Positions 16,122-24,705 are shown, numbered from the stretch's first letter. The stretch is 64,000 nucleotides of DNA from JAENVU01 sp964544295 (GCA_964544295.1 CAZJBJ010000001.1:14511-78510); one strand, 5' to 3'. The notes: a model not told the origin generated them from the sequence alone. Numbers and translations are program-made.

Positions 16122-17346
16122 TCAGACTCCGGACACGGCATCGAGCCGGAGGTATTCCTCACTCGTGTCGACGTGGTCTTCGAAGTCGATCACGCCGAGT
16201 TCGGTGAAGCGGTCGCGCAGCCACCGGTCGCGACCGTCGAGCAGGCCGAGCTTCTTGCAGTTCGGCACGATCTTGGCGAACAGCATGCGCTGGAACAGCA
16301 CCTCCTCCTCGCTCTGTTGCCGCACGAAGTAGGGCACGATCTCGCGGGGTGACACGCCGAGTCGTTCCCACACCTCCTGGTGCAGGAACCGGTCGCGCAT
16401 GCGCACCGCGGCCTCGAAGACGAACTCCTGGCGTTCGCGCAGCTCCGGACCGGAGATCTCGGCGTAGGCCTCCTGGAGGCTCAACACTCCGAACGCGACG
16501 TGGCGCGCCTCGTCCGACATCACGTACCGCAACAGCTGTTTGAGGAGCGGCTCGTTCGTCGTCTGGTACATCGCGCCGAACGCGGCGAGGGCGAGCCCTT
16601 CGACCATGATCTGCATGCCGAGGTAGGTGATGTCCCACCGTGAGTCGGACAGGATGTCGTCGATCAGCGCGCCGAGGTGCGCGTTCATCGGATACCGCGT
16701 GTCGAGCTTCTCGTCGAGGTACCGCGCGAACACCTCCACATGGCGGGCTTCGTCCATCACCTGGGTCGACGCGTAGTACTTGGCGTCGATCCAGGGGACG
16801 GTCTCCACGATCCGAGCGGTGCAGAGCAACGCACCCTGCTCCCCATGGAGGAACTGGCTCGCCCGGTGGGCCAGGTTCTCGACCGCGTACCGGTTGAACT
16901 CCTGCTCGCCCCAGCGGGCGACCGGCGAGCCCTTCTCGTCCATGATCGCCCGCACGTACTTCATACGGCCGTCGCGCGCACCGAGCTCGACCGCGGTCCG
17001 TTCGGGATCCACATCGATCGACCAGTCGAGATCCGTCGAACCGTTCCACTGGCCGGTCTTGGCCTTCTCGTACAGCTTCTCGAGCTGCGGGCGTGCGCCC
17101 TTGGCGTAGTCCGAAGTGAACAGGGCTCCGGCGTCGGAACTCACACCGTGGAGCGTTTCGTCAGGCGCGGCATTGGTCATCGCGAGGATGGCGTCGACAT
17201 CGTTGAGGTCCATCGCCGCACCGTACGGGCGAGGGTCACCGGTGGTCAACGAGTCGTCGCTCACCTGGCGCGCCCAGCGGTTGACGCGACGGGCGGACGG
17301 CGCGACGATCACGGTCTCCGAGGCAGGGAGGGCAGATGAGAGCATC
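16122..17346 (-). CDS. Ferritin-like (di-iron) domain protein
   Basis: A roughly 408-residue all-helical protein of the ferritin-like/AurF-like group. Carboxylate and histidine metal ligands are visible: HGEQGALL (E-x-x-x-L region), DEARHVEVF (E-x-x-H pair), MVEGLALAAFG and MSDEARHVAFG (second E-x-x-H pair). This four-helix pattern supports a di-iron oxygenase or oxidase. The start is uncertain: ATG 17346 gives an N-terminal extension with coding-like GC-rich third positions, while ATG 17213 (MDLNDVDAILAM) leaves about 150 bases for divergent promoters. Neither has an obvious ribosome site. A divergent membrane-protein gene begins at 17365. The substrate is unknown. Confidence 0.72.
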
Positions 17347-17364
17347 ATCCAGTGAGTTCGCCGC

Positions 17365-18156
17365 ATGAGCGCGACCTTCGTCGTCACGCGCGGCTGGGCG
17401 TTGGTGTTCGTACTCGGCGGTACGGCCCTGCTGCTCATCGTCGCACGGGCGATCATCGGCACCCGACCACCCGAAGGGGCAACTCCCGCGATGGCTCGGC
17501 GACGGGGCCTCGGCGGCCTGGTGATCGGGACCGACGGTCGCGCCTCGACATCGAAGGTCCAGGCGGTGCTGTGGACGTTCGCCGTCTTCTTCGCGATCAC
17601 ATTCCTCCTGATCTGGGGCCGCTCGTCGGGTTGTGACGCCGAGAATCCGCCGGGCGAGTGCCGGGAAGCGGCGCAGGCTCGCGCCGCATTCGAGAGGCTC
17701 GTCGACCATGGGATTCAGGGTCAGTACTTCGTGCTCATGGGATTCCCGGTCGCGGTGGCGATCGCGGCCAAGGCGATGACGCAGGCGCAGGTCGACGACC
17801 ATGGCGACGACACGAAGCCGGCCATCGACGACGATCGCGATGGCATCATCCAGGGCCTCCGTGAGGTCGCGTCGAACGATCACGGCGAGCTCGACCTGCT
17901 CGACTTCCAATACTTCGTCTTCAACCTGTTGGCCCTGGCGTTCTTCTTCGTCGAGTTCCTGACCCACCCGGGCCAGGGGCTTCCCGATCTGCCGGCGACC
18001 CTCGTCGCACTGACCGGGGTCTCGGCCGCCGGCTACACCACGAAGAAGGGCCTGATCGCGGCCGCACCACCGAAGCCGACGGCACGCCGTCGGCGGGGCG
18101 ATGCCGCAGAGCGCGACGCGACCCCGGGCGCGACCGGGACGGAGCCCGTCACATGA
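17365..18156 (+). CDS. Conserved integral membrane protein of unknown function
   Basis: A 263-residue protein with about five predicted membrane helices: GWALVFVLGGTALLLIVARAI (about 10-30), AVLWTFAVFFAITFLLIWG (about 65-83), YFVLMGFPVAVAIAAKAM (about 118-135), YFVFNLLALAFFFVEFL (about 176-192) and LPATLVALTGVSAAGYTTKKG (about 203-223). Between helices there is an acidic segment, DDHGDDTKPAIDDDRDG. The C-terminus is Arg/Ala-rich. It has no recognised domain. Its stop overlaps the start of the next gene as ATGA, so the two are translationally coupled. Confidence 0.6.
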   Translation: MSATFVVTRGWALVFVLGGTALLLIVARAIIGTRPPEGATPAMARRRGLGGLVIGTDGRASTSKVQAVLWTFAVFFAITFLLIWGRSSGCDAENPPGECREAAQARAAFERLVDHGIQGQYFVLMGFPVAVAIAAKAMTQAQVDDHGDDTKPAIDDDRDGIIQGLREVASNDHGELDLLDFQYFVFNLLALAFFFVEFLTHPGQGLPDLPATLVALTGVSAAGYTTKKGLIAAAPPKPTARRRRGDAAERDATPGATGTEPVT

Positions 18157-18803
18157 CGGCTGCGAGGACCCGTGGGCGCACCGCGGCCGGCCTCAGCGGC
18201 GTGATCGTGGCGGCCAGCGCGTTCGGCATCACCGCGCTCGATCACGCGTCCCGACCGGTCCGGCGCACCCCCACACCCGCGACCCGCACCAACCACGTCG
18301 AACGGGATCTGGAACCCACCGTGCGCTGCGGCCGCCAACGGTGGGCGGTCAAGACCGCGACCGACCCAGCCGCCGCCTCGATCGATCTGCAGACCGTGAA
18401 GTCCACGACGATCGCCCGACTGAGCTCGCTCCCCCGGCCCGCAAATACGGGCACCCGCACAGCACCGGTCGAGACGACGATCTACTCCGTCCGCGCGACG
18501 TTGACGACGTACCTCCGCGAAGACGACAGCGACTACCACCTCGTGCTCGAAGACACCCGCGGGAACACGATGATCGCCGAGATGCCGTCGCCCGACTGCG
18601 CCGTCGGGAGTCGACTCCGCCGCGAGATCACCGCGGTCCGAGGCGCGTTCGACCGGAAGTTCGCGGTGTCCGGCTCGGCCAAGTCGGTGTCGCAACGCGT
18701 CACCGTGACCGGGGTCGGCTTCTTCGACTTCGTCCACACGCAGACCGGCGTCGCCGACAACGCCATCGAGCTGCATCCCGTGACCGAGATCCACTTCGGC
18801 TGA
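18153..18803 (+). CDS. Secreted or membrane-anchored hypothetical protein
   Basis: A 216-residue protein with an N-terminal hydrophobic segment (TAAGLSGVIVAASAFGITAL, about 10-29) that would export or anchor it. The remainder is soluble and beta-rich. ETTIYSVRATLTTYLREDDSDYHLVLEDTRGNTMIAEMPSPDC resembles an OB-like extracytoplasmic domain seen in proteins that handle short DNA or sugar-like ligands. Two cysteines (in VRCGRQ and PSPDCAVG) could form a disulfide. The ATG overlaps the upstream stop by 4 bases (18153-18156), so it is expressed together with the membrane protein. Function is unknown. Confidence 0.6.
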   Translation: MTAARTRGRTAAGLSGVIVAASAFGITALDHASRPVRRTPTPATRTNHVERDLEPTVRCGRQRWAVKTATDPAAASIDLQTVKSTTIARLSSLPRPANTGTRTAPVETTIYSVRATLTTYLREDDSDYHLVLEDTRGNTMIAEMPSPDCAVGSRLRREITAVRGAFDRKFAVSGSAKSVSQRVTVTGVGFFDFVHTQTGVADNAIELHPVTEIHFG

Positions 18804-18902
18804 TCGGGCAGGCGCACGACCCCGCCCGCCCGCCATCGGCACCAGGTCGCTTCCGCCCGGGAGACCCTACGATCCCCGCACCGGCGAGCGACGGGAGCAA
18901 CG

Positions 18903-19706
18903 ATGCAACTCGACAGTGCCCACGTGGTCCTCACCGGAGCGAGCCGCGGTATCGGTCGCGAACTCGTCCACGTCCTCGCCGACCGCGGCGCGCGGCTGGC
19001 GCTCGTCGCCCGCGACGCCGACGCGCTGGACGCGCTCGTCGGCGCCATCGGTGAGACGCGCGCGGCCGCATACCCCTGCGATCTCGGTGACCCGACGGCG
19101 ATCGACGGTCTGATCGCTCGCATCGAGGCCGACCGAGGCGCGGTGGACGTGCTCGTCAACAACGCCGGGCTCGACCACACCGGCTCGTTCACGGCCATGA
19201 CGGCCGCGCAACTTCGCGCCGTGGTGGGTGTGAACCTCATCGCCACCGCGGAGCTCTGTCGGCAGATCCTGCCGGGCATGACCGGGCGCAGTCGCGGGCA
19301 CGTCGTCAACGTGTCGAGCATCGGCGGATCACTCCCGAGCGCGGGCGTCATCGCCTACTGCGCGACGAAGGCGGGGGTGAACCAGTTCACCGCCGGTCTG
19401 CGCGCCGAACTCAAGCACACCGGGGTCGGGACCACGCTCGTGGAGGTCGGCCCGGTCGCCACCGAGATGATGGATCACCTGCGGGAGTACGCGCCGACGG
19501 CGAACGGCGTGCGTCGGCTCGAACGCCTCGGCCTCTCCCGGGACCTCGACCCGCACGTCGTCGCGGTGGCCATGGCCGATGCGATCGCGTCCGACCGGCC
19601 CCACCTGCGGATGCCGAAACGTCAGGCCCCGATCTCGGCCATCGCCGAACTCCCCCGCCGCATCGGCTCCCTGATCACCCTCGGCCTCACAACCTCCGCG
19701 AGCTAG
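18903..19706 (+). CDS. Short-chain dehydrogenase/reductase (SDR)
   Basis: A 267-residue classical SDR. The cofactor motif is TGASRGIGRELVH (about 11-23), NNAG is at about 87, and the catalytic residues are S (VNVSSIGGS, about 140) and Y-x-x-x-K in YCATKAG (about 153-157). The last 25 residues are hydrophobic and basic, compatible with membrane contact. The ATG follows GGGAG. Its stop TAG overlaps the stop of the convergent LLM gene within the palindromic tetramer CTAG (19703-19706). The substrate is unknown; SDRs of this form often act on steroids or fatty-acyl chains. Confidence 0.85.
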   Translation: MQLDSAHVVLTGASRGIGRELVHVLADRGARLALVARDADALDALVGAIGETRAAAYPCDLGDPTAIDGLIARIEADRGAVDVLVNNAGLDHTGSFTAMTAAQLRAVVGVNLIATAELCRQILPGMTGRSRGHVVNVSSIGGSLPSAGVIAYCATKAGVNQFTAGLRAELKHTGVGTTLVEVGPVATEMMDHLREYAPTANGVRRLERLGLSRDLDPHVVAVAMADAIASDRPHLRMPKRQAPISAIAELPRRIGSLITLGLTTSAS

Positions 19707-20740
19707 CGCTTGTCAGCCTTCAGGCCCTCGATCACCGCGGCCCAGCGTTCGCGATCGGCTTCGTAGGGGGCGTAGAACGAGAGCCGGTCGACGATGTCGC
19801 CGTAGCGCGCCGAGAGTTCGGCGGCGATCGACTCGGGCGCACCGACCACGGCGAACGTCTCGAGGATTTCGTCGTCGATGAGCTCGCCCATCTCGACCCA
19901 CTTCCCCTGCTTCGAGAGCGCGTTGAGGTCGGTCTGGAGATCACCCCAGCCGTGCAGTTCCAGCACGCCCCGGTACGCGGGGGTCGATCCGTAGAACGCG
20001 ATCTGCTGCTTGGTTCCCGCGCGAGCCTTCTCCATCTGCTCGTCGTTCGTCCCGGTGACGACGAAGAGCGGCCCGGAGAGCTGGAAGTCGGCCCGGGTCT
20101 TGCCAGCCTTCTCCCAGCCGCGGGCGAGCGCCGGGAGGGTCACCTCGCGGACGTACCGCTCAGTGGTGAAACCGTGCAGGATGATGCCGTCGCACACCTC
20201 GCCCGCGACCTCGGTCATCTTCTCGCCGACCGCCGCGAGGAACACCTTCGGCGGGCCCCACTCGATCGGACCCGGGTTGAAGAACGGCGTCATCAGGGTG
20301 TGGCGGTAGAACTCGCCCTCGAACTGCAGCGGCGTCCCGTCCTGCCAGTTGGCCCAGATCGCCCGCATCGCCAGCACCAGCTCGCGCATGCGCGCCGCGG
20401 GCGACGACCACGGCATCGAGAACCGCTTCTCGATGTGCGGCTTGATCTGGCTGCCCAACCCGAGAATGAACCGGCCACCGGAATAGCCCTGCAGATCCCA
20501 CGCGGTGTTGGCGAGCGTCATCGGGCTGCGGGCGAACGCCACCGCGATCCCGGTGCCCAACTCGATGCGCTCGGTGTGTTCGGCCGCGATCAGTAGCGGA
20601 TAGAACGGGTCGTGGTTGGTCTCGGCCGACCAGATCCCGTCGTAGCCGAGTTCCTCCTGTGCTCGGGCCGCCGACCCGATCCCTGCCAGACCCTGTGCCC
20701 CACTCGCCGAGATCGAACCGATCCCCCCATCGACCTTCAT
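19703..20740 (-). CDS. LLM class F420-dependent oxidoreductase
   Basis: A 345-residue luciferase-fold enzyme of the type that mostly uses coenzyme F420 in actinobacteria. Signature stretches are ARAQEELGYDGIWSAETNHDPFYPL (about 24-48), IELGTGIAVAFARSPMT and GRFILGLGSQIKPHIEKRF (about 88-106). The start ATG at 20740 is chosen because CTGAAGGAGG stands just upstream and the product opens at the barrel's first strand; longer in-frame extensions lack this. The 43-bp repeat begins about 40 bases upstream of the start, so it lies in the promoter region. Substrate unknown. Confidence 0.85.
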   Translation of the reverse strand: MKVDGGIGSISASGAQGLAGIGSAARAQEELGYDGIWSAETNHDPFYPLLIAAEHTERIELGTGIAVAFARSPMTLANTAWDLQGYSGGRFILGLGSQIKPHIEKRFSMPWSSPAARMRELVLAMRAIWANWQDGTPLQFEGEFYRHTLMTPFFNPGPIEWGPPKVFLAAVGEKMTEVAGEVCDGIILHGFTTERYVREVTLPALARGWEKAGKTRADFQLSGPLFVVTGTNDEQMEKARAGTKQQIAFYGSTPAYRGVLELHGWGDLQTDLNALSKQGKWVEMGELIDDEILETFAVVGAPESIAAELSARYGDIVDRLSFYAPYEADRERWAAVIEGLKADKR

Positions 20741-20779
20741 ACGTCCTCCTTCAGACCGGCCGGAGGTTATCGACCACGC

Positions 20780-20822
20780 CTTCATGGTGTGGGTTCGCAC
20801 CGAAACGGTGAGATCTCACCCC
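20780..20822. repeat. Left 43-bp direct repeat flanking the DUF559 gene
   Basis: Identical to 21763-21805 except for one base (G at 20792, A in the other copy). It contains the perfect palindrome GGTGAGATCTCACC (20809-20822) and, just before it, an imperfect palindrome GGTG...CACC that could pair as RNA with G-U pairs. In this copy only, CTTCATGG (20780-20787) also pairs with CCATGAAG (20821-20828), which encloses the whole repeat. It lies between the divergent LLM gene start and the nuclease gene. Confidence 0.92.
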
Positions 20823-20867
20823 ATGAAGCAACACCGCGTGTCACACCCCGCGAGTTGGATGGTCGAT

Positions 20868-21794
20868 ATGTCCACTTCTCCGGTCACTCAGCTCGAGCGC
20901 TTCGCGGCGCAGCGGTACGGCGTCTTCACCGCGACCGAGGCCGAGGCTCACCACGTCAGCCGCCGGATGATCTCGGCCCGCCTGGACAACGGCCGGTGGC
21001 AGCGCGTGCTCCCGAACGTCTACCGGGTCAGCGCGGTGCCGGTCAGCTTCCGGCAGCGGTGCCTGGCCGCGACGCTCTGGGCGGGTGGCCGTCTGTCCCA
21101 CGTCTGCGCCGGACGGTTGTGGCAGTTCGAAGGGATCGTCACCCAGGCACTCCACCTGACGGTCGGTCGCAACCGAGGTCTGAGCCACGCCGATGTGATC
21201 GTCCACCGGACCGACGACCTGATCGATGCCGACCTCGCGACCATGCACCGCATTGCCGTGACCTCTCCGCTGCGCACCGTGCTCGACCTCGCGGCGACAA
21301 CCCCGGCTCCGGCGCTCGAGGTGGCCATCGAAGATGCGTTGCGCCGCCAGCTCTTCACCGTCGGCCAACTGCGATGGCGGGCGGATGCACGACTCGGCAC
21401 CGGCGTCGCGGGATCAGCACGGATCCGTCGACTTCTCGATCGACGCTTGGGCGACACCGACAGTGGGTGGGAGGTCCGGGTCGCCCGCGCCCTGACCGAC
21501 GGCGGATTGCCGGAACCGGTCCGCCAGTACGAGGTCCGCACCATGGACGGGCCTCGCTGGGTGGATCTCGCGTATCCGGGCCATCCGCCTGTCGTCATCG
21601 AGTACGACAGCGATCGGTGGCACACCGGCGTCGCCCGTCGCCATCGCGACGCGGCTCGTCGGAACGCGTTGCGGCTCGCCGGCGCCACGGTGGTCGAGGT
21701 CACGCCTGATCTCGCCGGGGACCCCCGACGGTTGGTGAGCCTGGTGCGGACCGCGCTCGATGCTTCATGGTGTGAGTTCGCACCGAAACGGTGA
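20868..21794 (+). CDS. AbiEi-like antitoxin domain + DUF559 (Vsr/PD-(D/E)XK-like) protein
   Basis: A roughly 308-residue protein of two parts. Residues 1-90 (QLERFAAQRYGVFTATEAEAHHVSRRMI, then NGRWQRVLPNVYRVSA) form the winged-helix AbiEi-type DNA-binding region. The C-terminus (about 205-290) resembles a DUF559/Vsr-like nuclease: WEVRVARAL supplies a Glu, WVDLAYP the metal-binding Asp, VVIEYDSDRWH the E-x-x-x-H segment. The ATG at 20868 is chosen because it starts where homologues usually start; ATGs at 20823 and 20859 are alternatives. The final codons and stop (ASWCEFAPKR) are read from the right 43-bp repeat. No cognate AbiEii toxin gene is nearby. Function is unproven; a self-standing DNA-binding nuclease is likely. 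Confidence 0.75.
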   Translation: MSTSPVTQLERFAAQRYGVFTATEAEAHHVSRRMISARLDNGRWQRVLPNVYRVSAVPVSFRQRCLAATLWAGGRLSHVCAGRLWQFEGIVTQALHLTVGRNRGLSHADVIVHRTDDLIDADLATMHRIAVTSPLRTVLDLAATTPAPALEVAIEDALRRQLFTVGQLRWRADARLGTGVAGSARIRRLLDRRLGDTDSGWEVRVARALTDGGLPEPVRQYEVRTMDGPRWVDLAYPGHPPVVIEYDSDRWHTGVARRHRDAARRNALRLAGATVVEVTPDLAGDPRRLVSLVRTALDASWCEFAPKR

Positions 21795-21805
21795 GATCTC
21801 ACCCC
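21763..21805. repeat. Right 43-bp direct repeat, overlapping the DUF559 gene 3' end
   Basis: Same orientation as the repeat at 20780-20822 with 42 of 43 bases identical; the two copies are 983 bases apart, start to start. The first 32 bases encode the last ten residues and stop (TGA at 21792-21794) of the DUF559-type gene. The perfect 14-base palindrome GGTGAGATCTCACC occupies 21792-21805. The outer CCATGAAG of the left copy is absent here. The RecB-like gene starts 59 bases downstream. Confidence 0.92.
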
Positions 21806-21864
21806 GAGCAGGGCCGGCGACGGTCATCCCGGCGGTGGTCACACCTCCCCGGTACCCTGGCCCC

Positions 21865-22710
21865 ATGGGAGTAGGAAAGCCGCGAGGGTTGTCACCGTCG
21901 TCGTTCTCGGCGTTCAAGGACTGTCCGCTCGCGTTCCGTTTCTCCTACCTGGATCGGCTCCCCCAACCGCCCTCGGCGGCCGCGAGCAAGGGCACGCTGG
22001 TCCACCGGGCGCTCGAGCTGCTCATGCTGCGCGACGGGCCGGACCGCACCACCGCCAACGCGCTCACCGATCTCGCCCGGGCCCGCACCGAACTCGCCCT
22101 CCATCCCGATTTCGCCGATCTCGAGCTCACCGACGACGAGTGGGACCGGTTCCACGAGGACGCCGAGGTTCTCGTCCACAAGTACTTCGAGCTCGAGGAC
22201 CCGACCACGATCGTGCCGATCGGGCTCGAACTCCGGCTCGCCGCCACGATCGGCACGGTACAGCTGCGCGGCATCATCGACCGGCTCGAACTCGATCCCG
22301 ACGGTGAGCTCGTCATCACCGATTACAAGACCGGCTCCGTCCCCGGCGAGAAGTACGAGATCAAGCGACTGGCCGGGGTGCACATGTACGCGGCGATGGT
22401 CGAGCACGTGCTCGGCAAGCGCCCGGTCCGGGTGCAGCTGCTGTATCTGTCCAAGCCCGAGGCGATCATCACCACTCCGTCGGACCAGTCGATCACCGGC
22501 GTGATGCGCAAGACCGACGCCTTGTGGTCGGCGATCGGCCGCGCCTGCGAGCGCGACGACTTCCGTCCGAGTATCGGGCCGTTGTGCAACTGGTGCGCGT
22601 ACAAGCCGTACTGCCCCGCGTACGGGGGCGATCCGCTCCAGGCCGCCGAACTCCTCGGCCCCGGCCAGATGATCGAGCCTTCGCTCCCGTTGGCCACCTC
22701 GTCGGCCTAG
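21865..22710 (+). CDS. RecB family exonuclease (PD-(D/E)XK with Fe-S cysteines)
   Basis: A 281-residue Cas4/AddB-like nuclease. It starts with LSPSSFSAFKDCPLAFRFSYL, the typical opening with the first cluster cysteine. KGTLVHRALELL holds the conserved His. The nuclease core is RGIIDRLELD (Asp) followed by VITDYKTG (D-Y-K, the D/E-x-K motif, about 153-156). At the C-terminus LCNWCAYKPYCPAYGG supplies three more cysteines for a [4Fe-4S] cluster. The start ATG at 21865 gives the canonical N-terminus. The stop TAG shares a base with the GTG start of the PAP2 gene, so the pair is coupled. Stand-alone actinobacterial members of this type are probably DNA-repair nucleases. Confidence 0.88.
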   Translation: MGVGKPRGLSPSSFSAFKDCPLAFRFSYLDRLPQPPSAAASKGTLVHRALELLMLRDGPDRTTANALTDLARARTELALHPDFADLELTDDEWDRFHEDAEVLVHKYFELEDPTTIVPIGLELRLAATIGTVQLRGIIDRLELDPDGELVITDYKTGSVPGEKYEIKRLAGVHMYAAMVEHVLGKRPVRVQLLYLSKPEAIITTPSDQSITGVMRKTDALWSAIGRACERDDFRPSIGPLCNWCAYKPYCPAYGGDPLQAAELLGPGQMIEPSLPLATSSA

Positions 22711-23237
22711 TGCACCCCGCGATCGACCGGTTCGACGAGCGCGTCGAGACCGCGGTCGAAGCCGTCCGTTCTCCGACCCTCGATCGGATCTTCTACCCGC
22801 TGTCGACCGCGGCCGATCACAGCACGTTGTGGTTCGCCATCGGGTTGGCTCGATCGGTCCGCACCGGCGACGTGGGGTACGCGCTCCGCTACGGCGCCAG
22901 CATGGGCTTCGAGTCGGCGCTCACCAACGGACCGATCAAGGCGATGTTCAAGCGCACCCGACCCGCGCCCGACACCGAGGACGGCCCACTCCCCTACGGC
23001 ATGCGCCGACCCATCACCTCCTCGTTCCCGTCCGGCCACGCGACCGCGGCGTTCACCGCGGTCTCGTTGCTCGCCCGGCCCGGTCGGCGGGGGCCGTGGT
23101 GGATCCTGGCCGGGTTGGTGGCCGGCAGCCGGGTCTATGTGCGCATGCACCACGCGTCCGACGTGGTCGGCGGCGCCGCGTTGGGGCTGATCCTCGGTCG
23201 CCTGTTGAGCAAATGGGTCGGTGAGCCGACGGCGTAG
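22710..23237 (+). CDS. PAP2 family phosphatase
   Basis: A 175-residue membrane-associated phosphatase of the PAP2 superfamily. All three catalytic motifs are present: K-x6-RP in KAMFKRTRP (about 72-80), PSGH in SSFPSGHAT (about 105) and S-R-x5-H-x3-D in SRVYVRMHHASDVVGG (about 137-152). Hydrophobic segments around them form helices. The start is GTG at 22710, sharing its G with the TAG stop of the nuclease gene. Such enzymes dephosphorylate lipid phosphates such as undecaprenyl diphosphate or phosphatidate. The next gene encodes a WS/DGAT enzyme, so a role in supplying diacylglycerol is possible (inference). Confidence 0.88.
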   Translation: MHPAIDRFDERVETAVEAVRSPTLDRIFYPLSTAADHSTLWFAIGLARSVRTGDVGYALRYGASMGFESALTNGPIKAMFKRTRPAPDTEDGPLPYGMRRPITSSFPSGHATAAFTAVSLLARPGRRGPWWILAGLVAGSRVYVRMHHASDVVGGAALGLILGRLLSKWVGEPTA

Positions 23238-23292
23238 GCTCACCACCACCGATGCCCCGAACGCGTCGGACGCCACCGAACAGGTCTCAGCC

Positions 23293-24705
23293 ATGCGCAT
23301 GTCGCCGAGCGAAGCAATCATGTGGGCCGTCGAGAAGGACCCGGCCCTGCGCTCCGACTTCTGCAATGTGACGGTGCTCGACCGCGTCCCCGACGACGAC
23401 CGGATGCACGCCACCATCGACCGGGCCCTCGCCGCCATTCCCCGGCTCGGTGAGCGGGTCGTCTCACCGCCGTTGCGGGTGGCCCCGCCCGAATGGCGAG
23501 CCGATCCCACCTTCGAGCCCGACTACCACCTGCGCCGGATCGCGATCCCCGCGCCGGGTTCGATGCGCGGGCTGCTCGATCTCGCGTCGTCCGTCACCGC
23601 CCCACCGCTCGACCGGTCCCGACCACTCTGGGAGTTCACCCTCGTCGAGGGGCTCGACGGTGACCGCGCCGCGCTCATCCAGCGCCTCCACCACACCATC
23701 ACCGACGGCGTGGGCGCGATGCGGCTCTCGCTCAGCCTCGTCGACCTCGAACGCGAGCCCGATCCGGATCCGGAATCGGGCGTGCAGGCACTGATCGACG
23801 ACATCGGCCGTGACCGGCTGGACGGCGCCGCCGAGGATCCGATCGACCGGGACGGACCCGTCGACGTGATTCGCGACGCCATCGCCGATCGTGGCCGCAG
23901 CACCCTCGAGCTCGCCCGGAACACGCTCGGCGCCACGATCACGACGTGCACCCGGCCTGCCGAGCTCCCGGGCCTGACCCGGCGGGCCTTCGAGTTCGTC
24001 GGCTCGTTGCGGCGCCAGGTCCTCGTCACCGAACGGGGTCGCTCGCGTCTGTTCGCCACCCGCTCGCTCGCGCGCCGCTACGACCACCTCGCCGTGGAGT
24101 TCGACCCCCTCCAGCGGGTGGGCAAGGCCCGCGGCGCGAGCGTCAACGACGTGTTCGTCACCGGCGTCGCCCGCGCGCTGGCCGCGTTCCATCGGGAGTT
24201 CGGCGAGGACGTCGACGAGCTGCGGATGGCGATGCCGGTCAGCACGCGCGATCGCGGCGATGCGAGCGCCAACCGATTCGCACCCACCCGCGTGCTCGTG
24301 CCCACGCCGGCGATCGGCGTCGCCGACCATCTCGACGCCGTCCACCAAGCGCTCCACACCATCCGCGCCGAACCGGCCCTCGACGCCGCCGACCTCCTCG
24401 CGGCGGCCGCCAGTGGAGTGCCCACCGCCGCGCTCGTCTCGCTCCTGCGCGCGCAGACCCGCACCATCGACTTCGCGACGTCGAACCTGCGCGGCAGCCC
24501 GATCGACCTCTATCTCGGCGGCGGCCGCATCGAGGCGAGCTACCCCTTCGGCCCGCGCGCCGGGGTGCCGGTCAACGTCACGATGATGTCCTACTGCGGT
24601 GAACTGCACCTCGGGATCAACTCCGACCCCGCGGCCGTGATCGATCCCGACCGGTTCGTCGAACTGCTCCGGGAATCCTTCGCCGAACTCGCCACCCTCG
24701 CCTGA
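23293..24705 (+). CDS. Wax ester synthase/diacylglycerol acyltransferase (WS/DGAT) family protein
   Basis: A roughly 470-residue O-acyltransferase that would esterify alcohols or diacylglycerol with acyl-CoA. The active-site motif HH-x3-DG is present as HHTITDG (about 135-141). Other conserved parts are the N-terminal MSPSEAIMWAVEKDPALRSDF, PLDRSRPLWEFTLVEGL, the 'NDVFVTGVARAL' segment (about 285) and the C-terminal NVTMMSYCGELHLGINSDP. The ATG at 23293 is chosen because family members start just before the M-S-x-x-[DE] segment; an upstream GTG at 23221 would overlap the PAP2 gene. Such genes are frequent in actinobacteria with neutral-lipid stores. Confidence 0.85.
   Translation: MRMSPSEAIMWAVEKDPALRSDFCNVTVLDRVPDDDRMHATIDRALAAIPRLGERVVSPPLRVAPPEWRADPTFEPDYHLRRIAIPAPGSMRGLLDLASSVTAPPLDRSRPLWEFTLVEGLDGDRAALIQRLHHTITDGVGAMRLSLSLVDLEREPDPDPESGVQALIDDIGRDRLDGAAEDPIDRDGPVDVIRDAIADRGRSTLELARNTLGATITTCTRPAELPGLTRRAFEFVGSLRRQVLVTERGRSRLFATRSLARRYDHLAVEFDPLQRVGKARGASVNDVFVTGVARALAAFHREFGEDVDELRMAMPVSTRDRGDASANRFAPTRVLVPTPAIGVADHLDAVHQALHTIRAEPALDAADLLAAAASGVPTAALVSLLRAQTRTIDFATSNLRGSPIDLYLGGGRIEASYPFGPRAGVPVNVTMMSYCGELHLGINSDPAAVIDPDRFVELLRESFAELATLA

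Noticed and set aside
16122..17600. Longest frame of the ferritin-like gene (start at 17600)
   Set aside because: It would overlap the divergent membrane-protein gene by over 230 bases, and its extra N-terminus looks like antisense sequence.
20784..20867. Earlier starts for the DUF559 gene (ATG 20784, 20823, 20859)
   Set aside because: 20784 lies inside the repeat and would add an unlikely N-terminus. The other two cannot be excluded, but the product from 20868 begins where similar proteins usually begin.
20868..22710. AbiE toxin-antitoxin pair
   Set aside because: The first gene has an AbiEi-like domain, but the neighbour is a RecB-like nuclease, not an AbiEii nucleotidyltransferase, and the C-terminus is nuclease-like.
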